This document shows, piece by piece, positions 10,411 to 23,515 of a stretch of 64,000 bases of DNA (the stretch's first letter is position 1; every line of letters begins with the position of its first letter). Origin of the DNA: Physcomitrium patens (Eukaryota > Streptophyta > Bryopsida > Funariales > Funariaceae); assembly GCF_000002425.4 (NCBI RefSeq), contig NC_037265.1:17008771-17072770 (forward strand), given 5' to 3'. A program made the position numbers and the translations under genes. The notes under the pieces were generated by a model. The model ran no database searches, was not told the DNA's origin, and worked only from the letters and a program-made list of their open reading frames with translations.

Positions 10411-13400
10411 TTCTCTGATTTCTAACACTTCTTCTCAAACGCACTCTCCACTCTGTACAAGATGTCTCAAACAAGGTGGTTGACTGTTAAATCAATGTGT
10501 GGGATCAATTGTTTCTGCCTTGATTGTTGTCTGTCAATGGCCCCTTCCTCTTGTTCAAGCTCCAAAGAGTGAGTTGCGCTTGGAGGCGATTGATTGAGAC
10601 GACCAGAAATTGGGCCATTATGAATTTTCTAAAGTTGGACACTTCGAGTTATATTGATTCTATGCAAAGCAAGAAACGGTGGCCTTTGGATGTAATAGGG
10701 AGATTTTTGGCAAAGATTGACCACTTCGAGGTTGTTCTTGGAGATAATCTTGCAACAATTCTAAGGATGTCAATTTTTAGATTATTCTCTTATCAGTCCA
10801 AACAGCCTAAAGAATTAAGCAACAACAAATGATTCATCAAGGACGATGTGTGGAACTCATGCCACTTGTCGGATAATAGTTATTGCCGAGATGAATTCAA
10901 AAGGCCGATGTTTGGCTAAGGCTGGTCTGGTGATTATAGTGGCAGCTAGGGCCTAGCAGACCTCATGGCAGTCAACATAGTACAATCTCTTCAAGGGCAT
11001 TAGCGTGTTGTGTAGCAGTTAATGGTTTCATTAGAACATCAGCTTGTTGTATAGAGGTGGGAGTATAGCTTACCTCTATGTCTCTTGTGTTGTTTTTTCT
11101 CGAATGAAGTGGTGTTGAAGCTCAATATGCTTTGTCCGTGCATGCAAGGCTAGATTTTTCATGAATTTGATACAGCTCTCATTATCACTTTTTAATATTG
11201 TCGGTGATGTTCGATGAAATTTTAATTTGGCTAATAATCTCCGTAGGTAGATTATGTCACGGGCAGCTTTGCTGAGTATGTAATACTCCGCCTGAATCGT
11301 AGAGAGAGCTACAGTGGCTTGATGTTTGCTACACTAGTCTATAAGTGAGCCTTCCAACTTGTGTAAGATTCTAAATATTGACTGGCGTGCACCTCTGTCT
11401 CTTGTAAAATCTTTGTCAGTATATGTAAGTAGAGGTTCTTCCCGCATTGATTTCTTCTTGAATAGCAGCCCACTAGTCCGCACTAAGGACAACTTCGACA
11501 TAGGTTACAGCGTCCTTAGCAATACTGAGTTTAGCAGAGAGGACTAGGTAATCTATTAGTCAAATGGAGGGTCGACGCTCTTGTGTGGGATAGCGATTTT
11601 CTAGGATGGAATCTTGATCAAGTCGATGGGGTATGAAGCTCTTTTGCTAGTCTGTTGTTATGGTCTCAGGGATGCTTGGCTGATGATGTGAATTTTTGGT
11701 GGGCAAGTCATGGTCATGTGGACTTACTTCGATATCGTCAAGGAAAGCGGTTGATCGGTATGGTTCGTGGTAGCCGCAACTATAAGTCCATCACTAGGTT
11801 GAATTGTTGTAAAAACAGAGTAGTGTTCAGAGGTCGACGATTGCAGTGTGAGATGGTGGTAGCCAATGCGGCTCTCATCAAATACTACATCTTACAAGAC
11901 AAGTATTTTCCTGCTCTTGGATTTGTAGAGTCTGTACGCCTTAGTACACTAGTCATATTCCACAAATAGGTAGGCTCAGGTTTTGTTGCCGAGCTTGTCG
12001 CTCTCTTCCTTGAATACGAATACATGGCATATGCTTTTGAAGATGCGGAAGTGATGGATTTAAGGTTTGTGTCTCGTATATAATTGCTCCAAGGTGATGC
12101 CTAGATTTGCATTTGTGGAGCCATGATTTATGAGGTGGTTAGCCGTATTCATGGCTTCCCCCCAAAGGAAGCTCGAGATGCTGCCTTCGAACACCATGCT
12201 CCTTAATTTTTCCACTAAGCTTCGATTTTGTCGCTTTGTTGTCCCGTTCTTCTGTGGAATGCGAGGCTGCGTGAATTGTCCTCATATACCATGACGATCA
12301 CAATAAGTGTTGAATTTCATTGAAAGGAATTCCCTTTCCCAGTTAGTTTTGAGTACTTGCAAGTTTTTGCCTGTTTCATTCTCTACTTTGCTTTTGAATG
12401 TGTCAAAAACTTGACTTTTGGCTTTCAAGAAACACACCCAGTTTTTTCTTGAATAGTCATCGGTGAATACCACAACAAAGGATCAGATTAAAGAGGGTTT
12501 TGGAAGTGGACCTATGACATCAGAGTGTACTAGCTCTAATACTTGTTTTGCCCGTGTTGAGATCTTAGTAGGAAAATTCTTTCTCCTTTGACATCCAGCT
12601 ACTTACTTGTGACAGACAATCTTGATCAAATTTATTTCTCATAATCCAATCACTTTCCGTTTGACATATAGATTTTGTAGGCCTTAATAATTTAAGTGCC
12701 CATATCTGCAATGTCACAGTCTCATTGCATCATGAGTTGTTACAATGTTTCCATCATATGCAATACCATCACTTATAGAGATCATTACTGCTGTTTCTAT
12801 TACCAGATCTTATAACCAACTTATTACGGAGGTTGTTTAGAACAAAGCATTTGTCCTTCACAAATACAACCATGTTTCCCTTGTCTACCAATGTACCTAT
12901 CAACATGAGGTTATGTTTCAGAGATGAAATATAAAGAACATTGTTTAGTTTTATTTTCTCTTTGTTTGTATACAAATGGCTATCTCCTATCCTTTGATTC
13001 TATAATTTTTTTGCTGCTGCTCAAATTCTTGACTATATTCAAGCTATCCCTAAATCTAATGATATGTCAGGTCATACCTAAATCTAATGATATATTAAGT
13101 CATATCTAAATCTAGATACCTATTGTTGTTTTTATTCAAGGAGTCTTATACTTCGGTGAAGGTGACTTCTAGCACTTCTTCTTTACTATCAATTTCAGAG
13201 TCTTCACATGGTTTGTTGTGACTTTTGACAGAGTTTGTAGATTAGAAGTGGGATTCTTTTGAATCTTTGCAATTCTAACGTAGAGCCCTTCCTTGCCGCA
13301 CATATAGTAGATAGGGTTTGTTTGGTGTTTGAGTTTGAAGTGCTTATTACTATTGGATGATCTTTCTCTATTTTGAAATCAATGTGGTAGTTGACTTTGG

Positions 13401-14380
13401 CAATACTTAAGCAAGCTCCCTCCTCTATTTAAAGTAATTTTGGCTATCTTGTGAAAGTGGATTGATAAAGCTTTCTTATCTTACAAATATCAATTGTAGT
13501 ATTGTAGTTGATGATGCTTTGTTACAAGGATTACATTCATCTTGACAAAGATTGGAAGTATTGCATTATGCATGATGGTTGGAATAATATACTCATATAC
13601 TTTGAATAATCCATTTAATATTGCTTATACTAGAATTTGGTCAAGCAACTATTCACTAAGGATAATCATGCAATTTTTGAGTTTTCTTGCTTTGTTTAAG
13701 TATTCTTCTATTTTACCTTCTTCGGAAAACTTCATCTAACTAAATTAATTTGTAACAAATAGAATCATAGAAGAATTTTCAATTTGATAGAGCACTCTTA
13801 ACATTACCTAAGATGCAATAGGATCTTCATATTCAACAATTATGTCAACAAGATAGTCTTTGATTGACATTATGATGGCTTTACAAGTAGGATTTTTTAA
13901 ATCTCTTAGTTGTTATTTGGTTACATGACATCTCTTAGATAAAACTACATATAATGCAATGGATGATATTATATTTTCTATTATCTCTTAAAGGTTTTTA
14001 CTCCAAAAGTTTGCTTCTATTCATAATTTCTATACCTGTTAATTGCTGAGTCCTTTTAGTTTATTAAACTCTTTTATGATGAGTCTCTCCTTTCTACCAT
14101 GTTCCCTTGTAGAATTGCTAATACTATTATGGATCTTCTCACAAGATTTCCTTGTACTTCTTTCTCTACTAGCTATAATCACATTTGAATAATCCTATAG
14201 AAGATGAAAAGATCTTACTTACTTGGCCTTCCATTAAGGCTCAAGTTTGCTTTAAAATCAGGTTAAAGATATCCAAGAAACCTTTTACTTCTTATTCACA
14301 TGATTTATAAGCTTCCAAACAAAGGCTTATATATAAAGTTTGTGAAACAAACTTAGTAGTAGTCATTAATATGTAGCTAT
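10178..14380 (-). mobile_element. Ty1/Copia LTR retrotransposon F, broken, minus strand
   Basis: This is a fossil Copia element read on the minus strand. Recognisable parts, from 3' to 5' of the element, are an LTR at about 10178-10410, RNase H similarity at about 10980-11550, integrase similarity at about 11800-12475 (including FTDDYSRKNWVCFLK), the region between gag and integrase near 12770-12975 (LNNVLYISSLKHNL), and zinc-knuckle-like sequence near 13200-13400. The other LTR starts at about 14261 and continues on the far side of element H at 50073-50190. A sequence at 14249-14260 matches 8 of 12 bases of the usual initiator-Met tRNA primer site TGGTATCAGAGC. The element is old and heavily broken, with many more than ten breaks. 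Confidence 0.75.
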
Positions 14381-14385
14381 GATAT

Positions 14386-14945
14386 TGAAATAGGACTAGA
14401 CTATCTCAAAAATCCAAGATCTTTCCAAACCACAGCAACCTAAAGTAATATTATAAAATAGGACAAAAAAAATCAGAACAAAACTAAACAGAACTAAACA
14501 GAATATGACATGAAAAGAAAAAATTGAGAAAACTGAAACAAAAAAAAATAGATCTAAAGAAAAAGATGTAGAACCAAATTTTTCTAAGAAAAAGGATCCG
14601 AAGCCATATTTGACTAGATGTCCCAAAAGGCCCTAGCTAGTCCTATTTATACCTTGTCCTATCACCTTGAACTTTCTAGAATGTTCCTAGGTGGTGAGTC
14701 CTACCTAAATAACCACCTTAAATTTTTTTTTAGAAGATTCTATAATAGGCCCGACTTAGATAACTACCCTAAATCTTTTTTTAGAAGATTCTATGATAGA
14801 TCTTACCTAAATAACCATCTTAAAATGTTTTTAGAATGTTCCATAATGAATCCTGCTTGATCCACTAACTTAACTTCAATTCTAGAAACTTCCATGATTC
14901 TAACTATCTATCCCTATACAAATATCTTATCTATACCATATTACA
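14386..14945 (-). repeat. 3' LTR of Gypsy element H, 560 bp
   Basis: It matches the plus-strand LTR at 16811-17361 and the minus-strand LTR at about 49553-50067. On the element's strand it starts with a degraded TGTAACA and ends TTTCA. Four modules of about 50 bp (14665-14860) each carry a GAAnnTTC heat-shock-type motif. The first is a three-unit TTC-GAA-TTC element at 14674-14686. Confidence 0.8.
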
Positions 14946-16810
14946 ATTAATCTTCTTCTACTAATGCCGAACGTCCTTGTTTTGCTCTTGATGGTATCTC
15001 CGAATTGTCTCTTGGTAATGAATGAGGTTTTGTGCAGGTTTCCACATTCCATCATAAATAGGATAATCTTTCTAAACAACTTTGTATTGAAGTTGTAGAT
15101 GTCCACTATAACAACAAAGGTAGTAATGCTCCAAAATACTTTCTACTTCATATTCTTGTTGGTTATTAATTATAATTGGTGGTGGTGGTGGTTGGTATTA
15201 ATTTAAAAAGGACTTTGGCTTGGTATGAAATTCTCTTAGTTACAAAACATGAAAGATTGAATGGATCCAAATATGTGGCGGAAGCTCGAGGCTATATGTA
15301 ATATCAAAAATCATTGCAAAAATGTAAAAAGGTCCAAGCCAATGAGGTGTTAGTTTACAAATTTGGATTGATGTAGTAAGTGGCAAGTTGGCATTAGAAA
15401 GTAATACACGATCACCCTTCTGGAGGGTATTTTGTTGCTGATGGTCATCTGCATATTGCTTTTTTCAATTCTGTGCAATAAAAAAGAGTTGTTGTATTTC
15501 TTATAAGGCCATTATAAGTTGTTGTATAAATTCCTCCATTATCATATTTCTTGGTGTCAATAGGATGATGGAGAGTTGCTGGCGCAATTGGATGTTGATC
15601 GGTATTAAGAAAAAATGGCAAATAATTGGTACTTGCTTGAATACTATTATTGTAAGCAAACATCAAGGGTATTGAATATTTATCCCAATTATTATAATGA
15701 ACCATCACAAATACCCATAGCATATTCTCTAAGGTTTGATTTACATGCTTGGTTTGTCCATCTATTTGAGAATGGAAAGTTGTAGTCATGGCAAGTTGTG
15801 TACCTAGTAGCTTGAACAAGGCTTGCTAAAAACTTCCTATAAAGCATGGATCTTGATCTGAAATGATGACATAATATAATCCATAGTGACAAAAGATAGT
15901 ATCAAAGAAGACTTATCCAAGTGCTGGGGCATCAATATTAAAGCGCATTGCAATGAAGTGATATTGCTTCGAGAATCGATCTACAAAGATAATACCTGTG
16001 GTATGATTATGAAGCATCCGCAATTAATACATCATGAGATCCATAGTCACCTGCTTCTAACATATCATATATAGTCGAATTGGCTACAATAGTCTAGGAG
16101 ACGCTATCTTGTGTGCTTTACTATGTTAACATGACTCATAGGAGTATACAAAGGCTCAAACATCACAATCTAAACTTGTCCAAAATCATATCTTTAGGAT
16201 CCATTCTAGAGTCTTTTCTCATCCGAGATGTCTAAATATTAGAATATTATGTCTCTCTTGAAATATTTGCATTTAAAATTCAGTATTATCAAGTATATAA
16301 ATTTGCTTCTTGAAATAGAGTAAGCCATCACTAAAAGTGTAATCTTGATATTGTATATCATTCATCTTTAATTAATTTCTAACCATCTTGAAATAAGCAT
16401 ACCAATCCATAGCTTCCTTCTATTTTGCCTCTTTAGTTAGATCAGAAATGATACTACTAATGGTAGCAATTTCTGCCTTGTCTCCCAATTCGTCCTTCAA
16501 GTCTAGACTCCATAATAAGCTATCTGGTACAGTATGTTGTCATCTTTACTTGTATTCAAGTTTTACATCAAAAAGTTGCAACTGTTCTTTTCAATGATGA
16601 TGCCACAATTTCATATTCTTTACATGTAAATCATATAGCAAAGATTGATGGTCAGTCCGAACAACCACTCGTTTTCCTAATAGATAGTATTATCACACCC
16701 TTATAGTGCCTATAATTGATAATTGCTCTTGATCAGGTGTAGAGTAATTGCGCTCTATCCTTTTGAGCTTATGTGATTCATATGCCACATATTGAAGGCT
16801 CTTATCAAAG

Positions 16811-17361
16811 TGTAACAGGATATAGATAAGATAATTAAATACATAATTAGAACCATGGAAGTTTTTAGAATTGAGGTTAGGTTAATGGACTAAGTAGGAT
16901 CCATTTTGGAATATTCTAGAAAAGATTTATAGTGGTTACTTAGATGGAGATTACCATAGAATCTTTTAGAAAAAGCTTAGGGTGATTATCTAGGTGGGAT
17001 CTACCACAAAACCTTCTAGAAAGGAAATTTAAGGTGGTTATCTAAGTGGGGCCTATGACCTAGGAATATTTTAGAAAATCTAGGATGATAGGACAAGATA
17101 TAAATATGATTAGCCAAGGCTTTTTGGGTCATCTAGTCCAGTATGGCTTTGGATCCTTTCTCTTAGTAAAATTTGATTTTGCATCTTTCTGTTCAGATCT
17201 ATTCTATTTTATTTCAATTTTCTCAGTTTGTCTTTTATGTCTTAATATATTTAGTTTCTTTTAGTTTGTTTTGATCTGTTTTGTCCTATTTTGTGATAAG
17301 ACCTTATGTTATTGTAAAATAGAAAGATTTTAGATTTCTAAAATAGTTTAGTCATGTTTCA
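16811..17361 (+). repeat. 5' LTR of element E with heat-shock-type modules
   Basis: The LTR contains four imperfect tandem modules of about 50 bp at 16896-17088. Each has a GAA/TTC inverted motif such as TTCTAGAA. The first, at 16908-16922, is a perfect three-unit heat-shock element GGAATATTCTAGAAA (nGAAnnTTCnnGAAn). The modules are shared with both LTRs of H. Downstream, CTATTTTATTTCAATTTTC and similar pyrimidine-rich text lead to the LTR end. Confidence 0.8.
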
Positions 17362-17362
17362 T

Positions 17363-17373
17363 TGGTATCAAAG
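17363..17373 (+). promoter_or_regulatory. Primer-binding site of element E
   Basis: TGGTATCAAAG lies one base after the LTR end and matches the plant initiator-Met tRNA primer site TGGTATCAGAG at 10 of 11 positions. It fixes the 3' boundary of the LTR and the direction of the element. Confidence 0.75.
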
Positions 17374-20039
17374 TGAGTGTTAGACTGTTTACTTTTGATA
17401 GCATGTCAATAGTCATTATTTATTCTAAGGTCAGTTGTTGTGGTCACACTAGGTACTGTGTTGAGGCTACCATGAGGTACTCTTAAAAAATCAATCAAAA
17501 GATGAAAAGGCATTACAATAGTCTCATTTAGCAAAAAAATTACAACATTAAAGATATGGCAAAATAATCCCACATAGAAGCTCAAATACAACATCTCTTA
17601 AGCCAGATAGCTACTTTGCAAGAGCAAATAGAAGCCTTAAGGATAAGAGAATCAACATCTATTAGGTTGAAATTTAATAAGCCTAGTACATACTCTGAGA
17701 CTTCAAGAGAAGAAGATGTATGTCAATGGCTCTTCAACATGCTACAATATCTACAATTATCTGGAATAAATTCCACTGAAAGAATAATATATATAGTCAA
17801 CTATTTAAAAGATGTGGGAGCCATTTAGTGGAGGCATCGAGTTCAAAGTTATGGAACTCAAGGTAGATTTTGTAACTGAGAGGAGTTTTAGACCAAGTTT
17901 AGGAATCAATTTTGATCCATCAATGTAGAAAAGATAGCATGCAATCACTTAGTAAATCTTATACAGGCTAGGTTGGTGTGAAATTATGTCTCTCAATTCA
18001 AGTTCTTATATCTCCAAATTGACAATGTTTTGGAGGCAGAGATGATGGATTGATTCCTATAAGATTTGAAACCTAGGGCCTAGCGAGAGATGGAGCTAAA
18101 GAATCCAAAAACATTCAAACAATGAATTTGGATAGTAGAGAGAGTCAATGCTATAGATTTTTGAAATTATAGAGCACAACTTATAGCACAAAGTCCTATG
18201 CCACTATCTAATATTATGGCACAACAACCAATGCCAATGGAGATTGATGCCCTATAAAGATCATTGATACGACATAGATGACAAATGTTGGTACAAAAAG
18301 GATTGTATTTCTATTGTTGTGAGTCAAGCCATCAGATTGGAAATTATCCAAAATATCAAAGTACAAGTATTAATAAGATAAGGCGAGTTCATAGTCTCAA
18401 AATTCACTAAGTTGATAATAAGTCACAGCAGAAAAACGGGGCTCTCCAGTAAAGGCACCAAGAGCTATTAGTAGGAGTAGCCACTGTCTCTCAAAGATAA
18501 ATGGCCTAGCCTTAGATAATTATAAAAAGAGTAGACTAGTACACCTAATGGGACTACTAAGAAGACAACCATGTCCAGTGCTTGTAGATTGCAAGTCTAC
18601 AAAAAATTACATTTCAATTCAAATTGTCGATGAATTTGGAATTAAAACCAAAGAAATTAAGAGAGAAAGTATATACTTTGCAGATGATTGAGAGAATATA
18701 TTGAGTGAGATGTTTGAAGAAGAAATCTTGAGATTGATAGACACTTATGTCTTAAGAGAGATATTTAAGATAACAAAGCTAAGATATGATGTTATCTTTG
18801 GTTTGCCATGGCTAGAGATGGAAAATAAAAAAGTTGATTCGATAGTAAGAACAATCTCTTTTAAAGATGGAAGATGCAAAGTAACTCTTTACACTTCTGC
18901 ATCAAGTGAAGAAAAAAGACAATTTGCAACCAAAGACTTACTTATAAGGACGAACTTTATGAAGAAGCAACTATAGCATGAGCAACCGGTATATATTGTG
19001 GTTCCAAACCTTGCTTCAATGGTAGAAAAGATAGTGGAAGGAATAGAATAGGTGGAACAACTCATACACAAATATTAAGATGTCTTTCCAACTGACCTAA
19101 CTAGTATTGTATCTCATGATCAAGGTACCCTCTTTCAAATGAAACTGTTGCTTCGAGCCAAATAAGCAAGTCGATCAATTTATCGCTTAGTACCAAAAAA
19201 ACTTGAAGAGCTGTAGAAGATATTGGACGAATTCTTAGAGAAAGGCCTCATTTGAGAAAGCGTATCACCATGGAGAGCATTTGTATTCTTTACACCTAAA
19301 AAAGATAGTAGACTTCACCATTGCATCGACTATCAAGGTCTCAATAAGCAAACTATTAAAAATATATATCCACTTTCACGTTGTCGTGATGTAACATGGA
19401 TAACAAGTAAAAGGATGTTGGTTTTGGGTGATTTGGATCTGTATTGACTTTGTAATAGCTTTGCAAAGTCAAGGTTTGTTTCGGATGACTTGGGTTTTAT
19501 GAAATAAAATAAGGTTTATATTTTATAAAATTATGAAATAAAATTGGGTGATTTCAAGAGTTTTGTTATAGATCTACTGGTGAAATTTTGTGGGTTTATG
19601 GTTATAGTTGTGTTTAATATTTGTTGTAAATTTGAACTTGATCTAACCGTTGAATTGAGGGATATTGAGGTTTAAGTGGGTCAAGGTCTCAAAAATTAGA
19701 ATTTTAGGTCCAGTGGAGGTTTTTGAGATTTCTTAGTTGGATTGGAGTGAAACTTATGTGAAAGGATATTAGACTTGTTTTTCTATGCATATGAGAATTT
19801 TGAGATCAATCCGAAAGGTGCAAAGGAGAGATATTGGCTCTGGAAGATTGGCATTAAGATTGGAGAAGGAGGCCAGCCAATATCCGAGCATATTTTTGAA
19901 GATATCGTCAATTTGATAACTTCGATCCTTATCAAATTTTTTGTGTTTGTTTTTAACTTATCTTTTTAGAAGTATGCAAATTTTTAGTTAAGATCAACGG
20001 TTTATTCATTAGTTATTGAGGTTTAAATATGTTATAGGA

Positions 20040-20480
20040 ATTATTAGGATTTGGTTTAGAGTTTAGTTAGGATTTGGTTTGGAGTTTAGGATTTGGATTA
20101 GGGTTTGATTTAGGATTTAGGATTTGGTTTAGGATTTAGGTTTTGGATTAGGGTTTGGTTAGAGATTAAGGTTTGATTAGGGTTTGATTTAGGATTTAGG
20201 ATTTAGTTTAGAATATAGGATTTGGATTAGGGTTTGGTTTAGGGTTTAGGATTTGGATTACGGTTTGGTTTAGGATTTAGGATTTGAATAGGATTTGGTT
20301 TAGGATTTAGGATTTGTATTAGGATTTGGTTTAAGGTTTAGAGTTTAGGGTTTAGATTAGGGTTTGGTTAGGGATTAAGGTTTGATTAGGATTTGGTTTA
20401 GGATTTAGGGTTTGTCTAGGGTTTGATTAAGGTTGGATTAGGATTAGGATTTGGTTAGAATTTAAGGTTTTATTAGATTT
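20040..20480 (+). repeat. Telomere-like degenerate minisatellite in the G LTR
   Basis: About 440 bp is built almost only from variants of GGATTTGG, TTAGGG and TTTAGGATTTGG. Short runs match the plant telomere unit TTTAGGG. The units are irregular (about 7 and 13-20 bp spacing). The array lies within the predicted LTR of element G and not at a chromosome end. Confidence 0.75.
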
Positions 20481-21898
20481 TTGTTAGAGTTTGACTAAGT
20501 TTTTTGTAATATTCTTTTATATTTCTTTCGGATTTCTTTGTGTTTCTTTTATAACTTCAATAAAATTTAATTGAGCTTGCTTAATGTTTGATTATGATTG
20601 TTAACATTTAATTATAAATTCTCTATAATCCTATTGAATTGTTAGGACCTTTTGTTGCAATTTTCTTTTACCTTCCACAGCTAGGTGCTCGGTGCATTCT
20701 CAAGCAAGACTTCACGTAATACGACATATTTGGTGAACTTGACGTGAAATGCTTGAGGTGAAAGGAATTTGGTTTTCTTGGATTATTTGAATTTTGGAGA
20801 AGAAATACAAGAAAGTTGGAAGAAGAGCTTTGGGTGATATGTGAATTGGAGCTTTTGAATTCTTGGAGCTTTGGAAACTATCTTAATATACAATAGCAAT
20901 ATTTTGATTATCATGGAGTATTATAAGGCTTTATAGATATGTTGGAGCATTTTGAAGTATCATAAGGTATTTATTGGAGTATTCCAAGGAATAGTTTTGA
21001 TCATTGTAGAACAAAATGGAAGATGTATCATGAAGGTTTTTGGATATACCGAATATTATGGATGGATCAAATATTAGTGAGTTTTTTAAGGCTTTCTATA
21101 TATTTATGGAGGAACAACAAAGAATACAAGCAATTGAAAAAGATATCACAAGGACATTGCAAGGAATCATCAACAAATTTGGGAGGTTTGAAGGATGCAA
21201 CATCACTAAGTTTTGCAAGTTTATACATGTGAGTGGAGACATGTCAAATCCCTGAGGCAAAGATGATCTCAAGCTTACATTTGGCTATTGAACTTAGATT
21301 TCATAAACAAGTGAAGAAATTGCTTGGAGGGGGTGTAGAAACATGGTCAAAATTTCAAGAACTTTTGAAGGAAGAATTAATTGATGGAAATGAGGATAAG
21401 ATTACGAAGCAAAAGTTTTTGGATTGGATAGAGTTGCAATCAAGCAAGCATATGGATCTTTATGAATTCTTAGAAGAATTTGATAGGAGATTTTATCAAC
21501 TCTCATCCTTGGAGAGACAATCATTGGGTGATTTAAAGGTAGATTTGTTTTTACATGGTCTTGATGATACCTTGGGAGATGAGGTTTTCATGCTTCTTGA
21601 AGATGAGTCTATGGAGAGTGATTATACTAATAATTGGGAGAAGTTGAAGGAAGTAGTAGTTGTTTTAGCAAGGCAACAAGAAGAAAAAACTAAAGAAGTT
21701 TTAATATGGCCTAAGAAATCTTCTACTTTGGCTTCTATATCATCTTTATCAATGCAAGGGATTAATCTTAAAAAAAGAAAAATAGAAGAGTAAATAGGGG
21801 ATTTTAATGGAGAAACTAATTCTTTATAAATGAAAGAAATTGGATCTTATACCAAGGGTGGTGAAAGAGAGAAGAAAGATTCTTTTTAAACTATTACT

Positions 21899-22978
21899 AT
21901 GGAAGGCCAAGGTATCCAAAAATTTGAAGGTAATGTGAAGATTAAGGATTTGGAAACTAATGACAATGTAGTTGGAAGCTATGACTATTCTATATTGAAT
22001 AAATTTGTGCAAGTTAGTTATGGCAATTTGGGTGAAAAATCTCTTGGTGATAAAAAAGTATTTTCTACATTTGAAGGAGGCGAGGATGTTTTGCCTAATA
22101 CGTTGGATTGTATTGAAGAATTTAAGGTTGAACCTTTGCAAAAAATGGATTATGAATCTATTGAAGGTTATAATCATGAAGATTGTATGAATTCACAACA
22201 TTATGATGTGAGAAGTGGTAGAATTATGCATAGATATGATGATAAAAGTCAAATTACATATGGCTATGAGACCACATATGAGTTGGGTAAAAGAAGTTAT
22301 GAGTTTTCACATGATTATTATAAAGAGGGTTATGAGATTGCACAAGGTTATGATACTAAATGTGGTTGTGAAACTACAAAGGATTATTGTGAAAGTTATG
22401 AGACTTTTCAAGAGCATGAGATTTCAAAGGAGCATGAGAATTTTCAATATTATGAGGTTATACAATGCTTTGAGAAAACAAAAGATTATGATATTTCACA
22501 AGGATGCATTCAAGAAGATATGAAGGATGTTATATAAGATTATGTGGCAAATGAAGATTATGGGACAAAGGATAAGGATGCTAAATCATTGACTATGATT
22601 AAGTTAATTGTGAGCACTTCTCTTTTGGACCAAGGTCAAAGTTACATAGATAATGCACATGTAATGGAGACACAATTGGATTTTGACAAAGATAAAATTT
22701 ATCATCAAGTATGGAATTCAAGGGTTGAAAATCTAAAAATCTTCAAATATAAAGATGAGAGAAATGGATTTAAAGATTACATGGACATCATAAATGGGAC
22801 TTGGAATCAAAGAAATAAGAAAAAAGATACAAGAAAGATGTATGTGGCTATGTGGAAGAGGTTTCAATTCAATCTTTTCATTTCAAATTTTGTACCTCGA
22901 CAATGGTTTGGTCATGTGCAAAGGAGGATATTTGCAAACTACTTATACATGAGGAGTAAATGGAAACATTGGCATTAA
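21899..22978 (+). other. Tyr/Glu/Asp-rich coding region of element G
   Basis: This region follows the gag-like part in the same reading frame and encodes a strongly biased protein. Tyr occurs every 5-11 residues, each usually followed by Glu or Asp (YDVRSG, YDDKSQ, YETTYE, YEFSHD, YEIAQG, YETFQEH). The pattern looks like a degenerate internal repeat. It is a fossil part of an LTR element with a few breaks. I know no domain of this kind in Gypsy or Copia polyproteins. Confidence 0.5.
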
Positions 22979-23163
22979 CTATGGAGGTATAAAAAGGAGG
23001 AGGATATTCTTACAAGATATAGATGCCTTTGATTTCAATTTTATTGAAAAAAAAAATAATAATAAAAAAAAAATGAAGAAGTATCATTGTAAAGCAAGAC
23101 TATGGAGTTATAAAAAGGGAGGTACATTTACAAGATATAGATGCCTTTGATTTAAGTTTTATT

Positions 23164-23197
<34 letters not shown>

Positions 23198-23515
23198 TTT
23201 TGGAGAAGTATTATTGTAAAGCAAGACTATGAAGGTATGAAAAGGAAGATACATTTATAAGATATAGATGCCTTTGATTTCAATTTTATTAAAAAAAAAT
23301 AAAAAAATAAAAAAAATAGAGAAGTATCATTGTAAAGCAAGACTATGGAGTTATAAAAAGGGACGTACATTTTACAAGATATAGAAGCCTTTGATTTAAG
23401 TTTTATTCAAAAAAAAAATATATATATATTTTGGAGAAGTATCATTATAAAGCAAGACTATGGAGATATGAAAAGGAGGTACTCTTATAAGATGTAGGTA
23501 TTATTGGCATTCAAA
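22978..23515 (+). repeat. Tandem array, about 4.5 units of 115-130 bp
   Basis: Units start near 22980, 23096, 23225, 23339 and 23456. Each has the core CTATGGAGTTATAAAAAGG, then AGATATAGATGCCTTTGATT, an A-rich tract of variable length, and GTATCATTGTAAAGCAAGA. Unit length varies because of the poly-A tract, which reaches 30 bases or more in unit 2. Arrays of this sort are common just before the 3' LTR of plant retroelements. Confidence 0.85.

Larger units (their letters stand above)
16811..19381 (+). mobile_element. Ty3/Gypsy element E (same family as H), broken
   Basis: E lies on the plus strand, opposite to H, and is inserted in H's RNase H region. It has a 551-bp 5' LTR (16811-17361) that starts TGTAACAGG and ends TTTCA. 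This is followed at 17363 by TGGTATCAAAG, a good initiator-Met tRNA primer site. Gag-like sequence follows (about 17570-18400, with RLKFNKPSTYSET), then protease (about 18540-18900, YDVIFGLPWLEME) and the start of reverse transcriptase (about 19150-19380, [18 protein letters not shown]). There it is interrupted by element G. A 3' LTR on this strand was not recognised. It is broken at many points. Confidence 0.75.

Noticed and set aside
22984-23515. Repeated TATAAAAAGG boxes as promoters
   Set aside because: They recur because they are part of a tandem repeat unit; nothing downstream looks like a gene start.
22978-23515. Regular repeats considered as a CRISPR-like array
   Set aside because: Units are contiguous imperfect tandem copies with poly-A length changes, without unique spacers, and the sequence is a plant genome.
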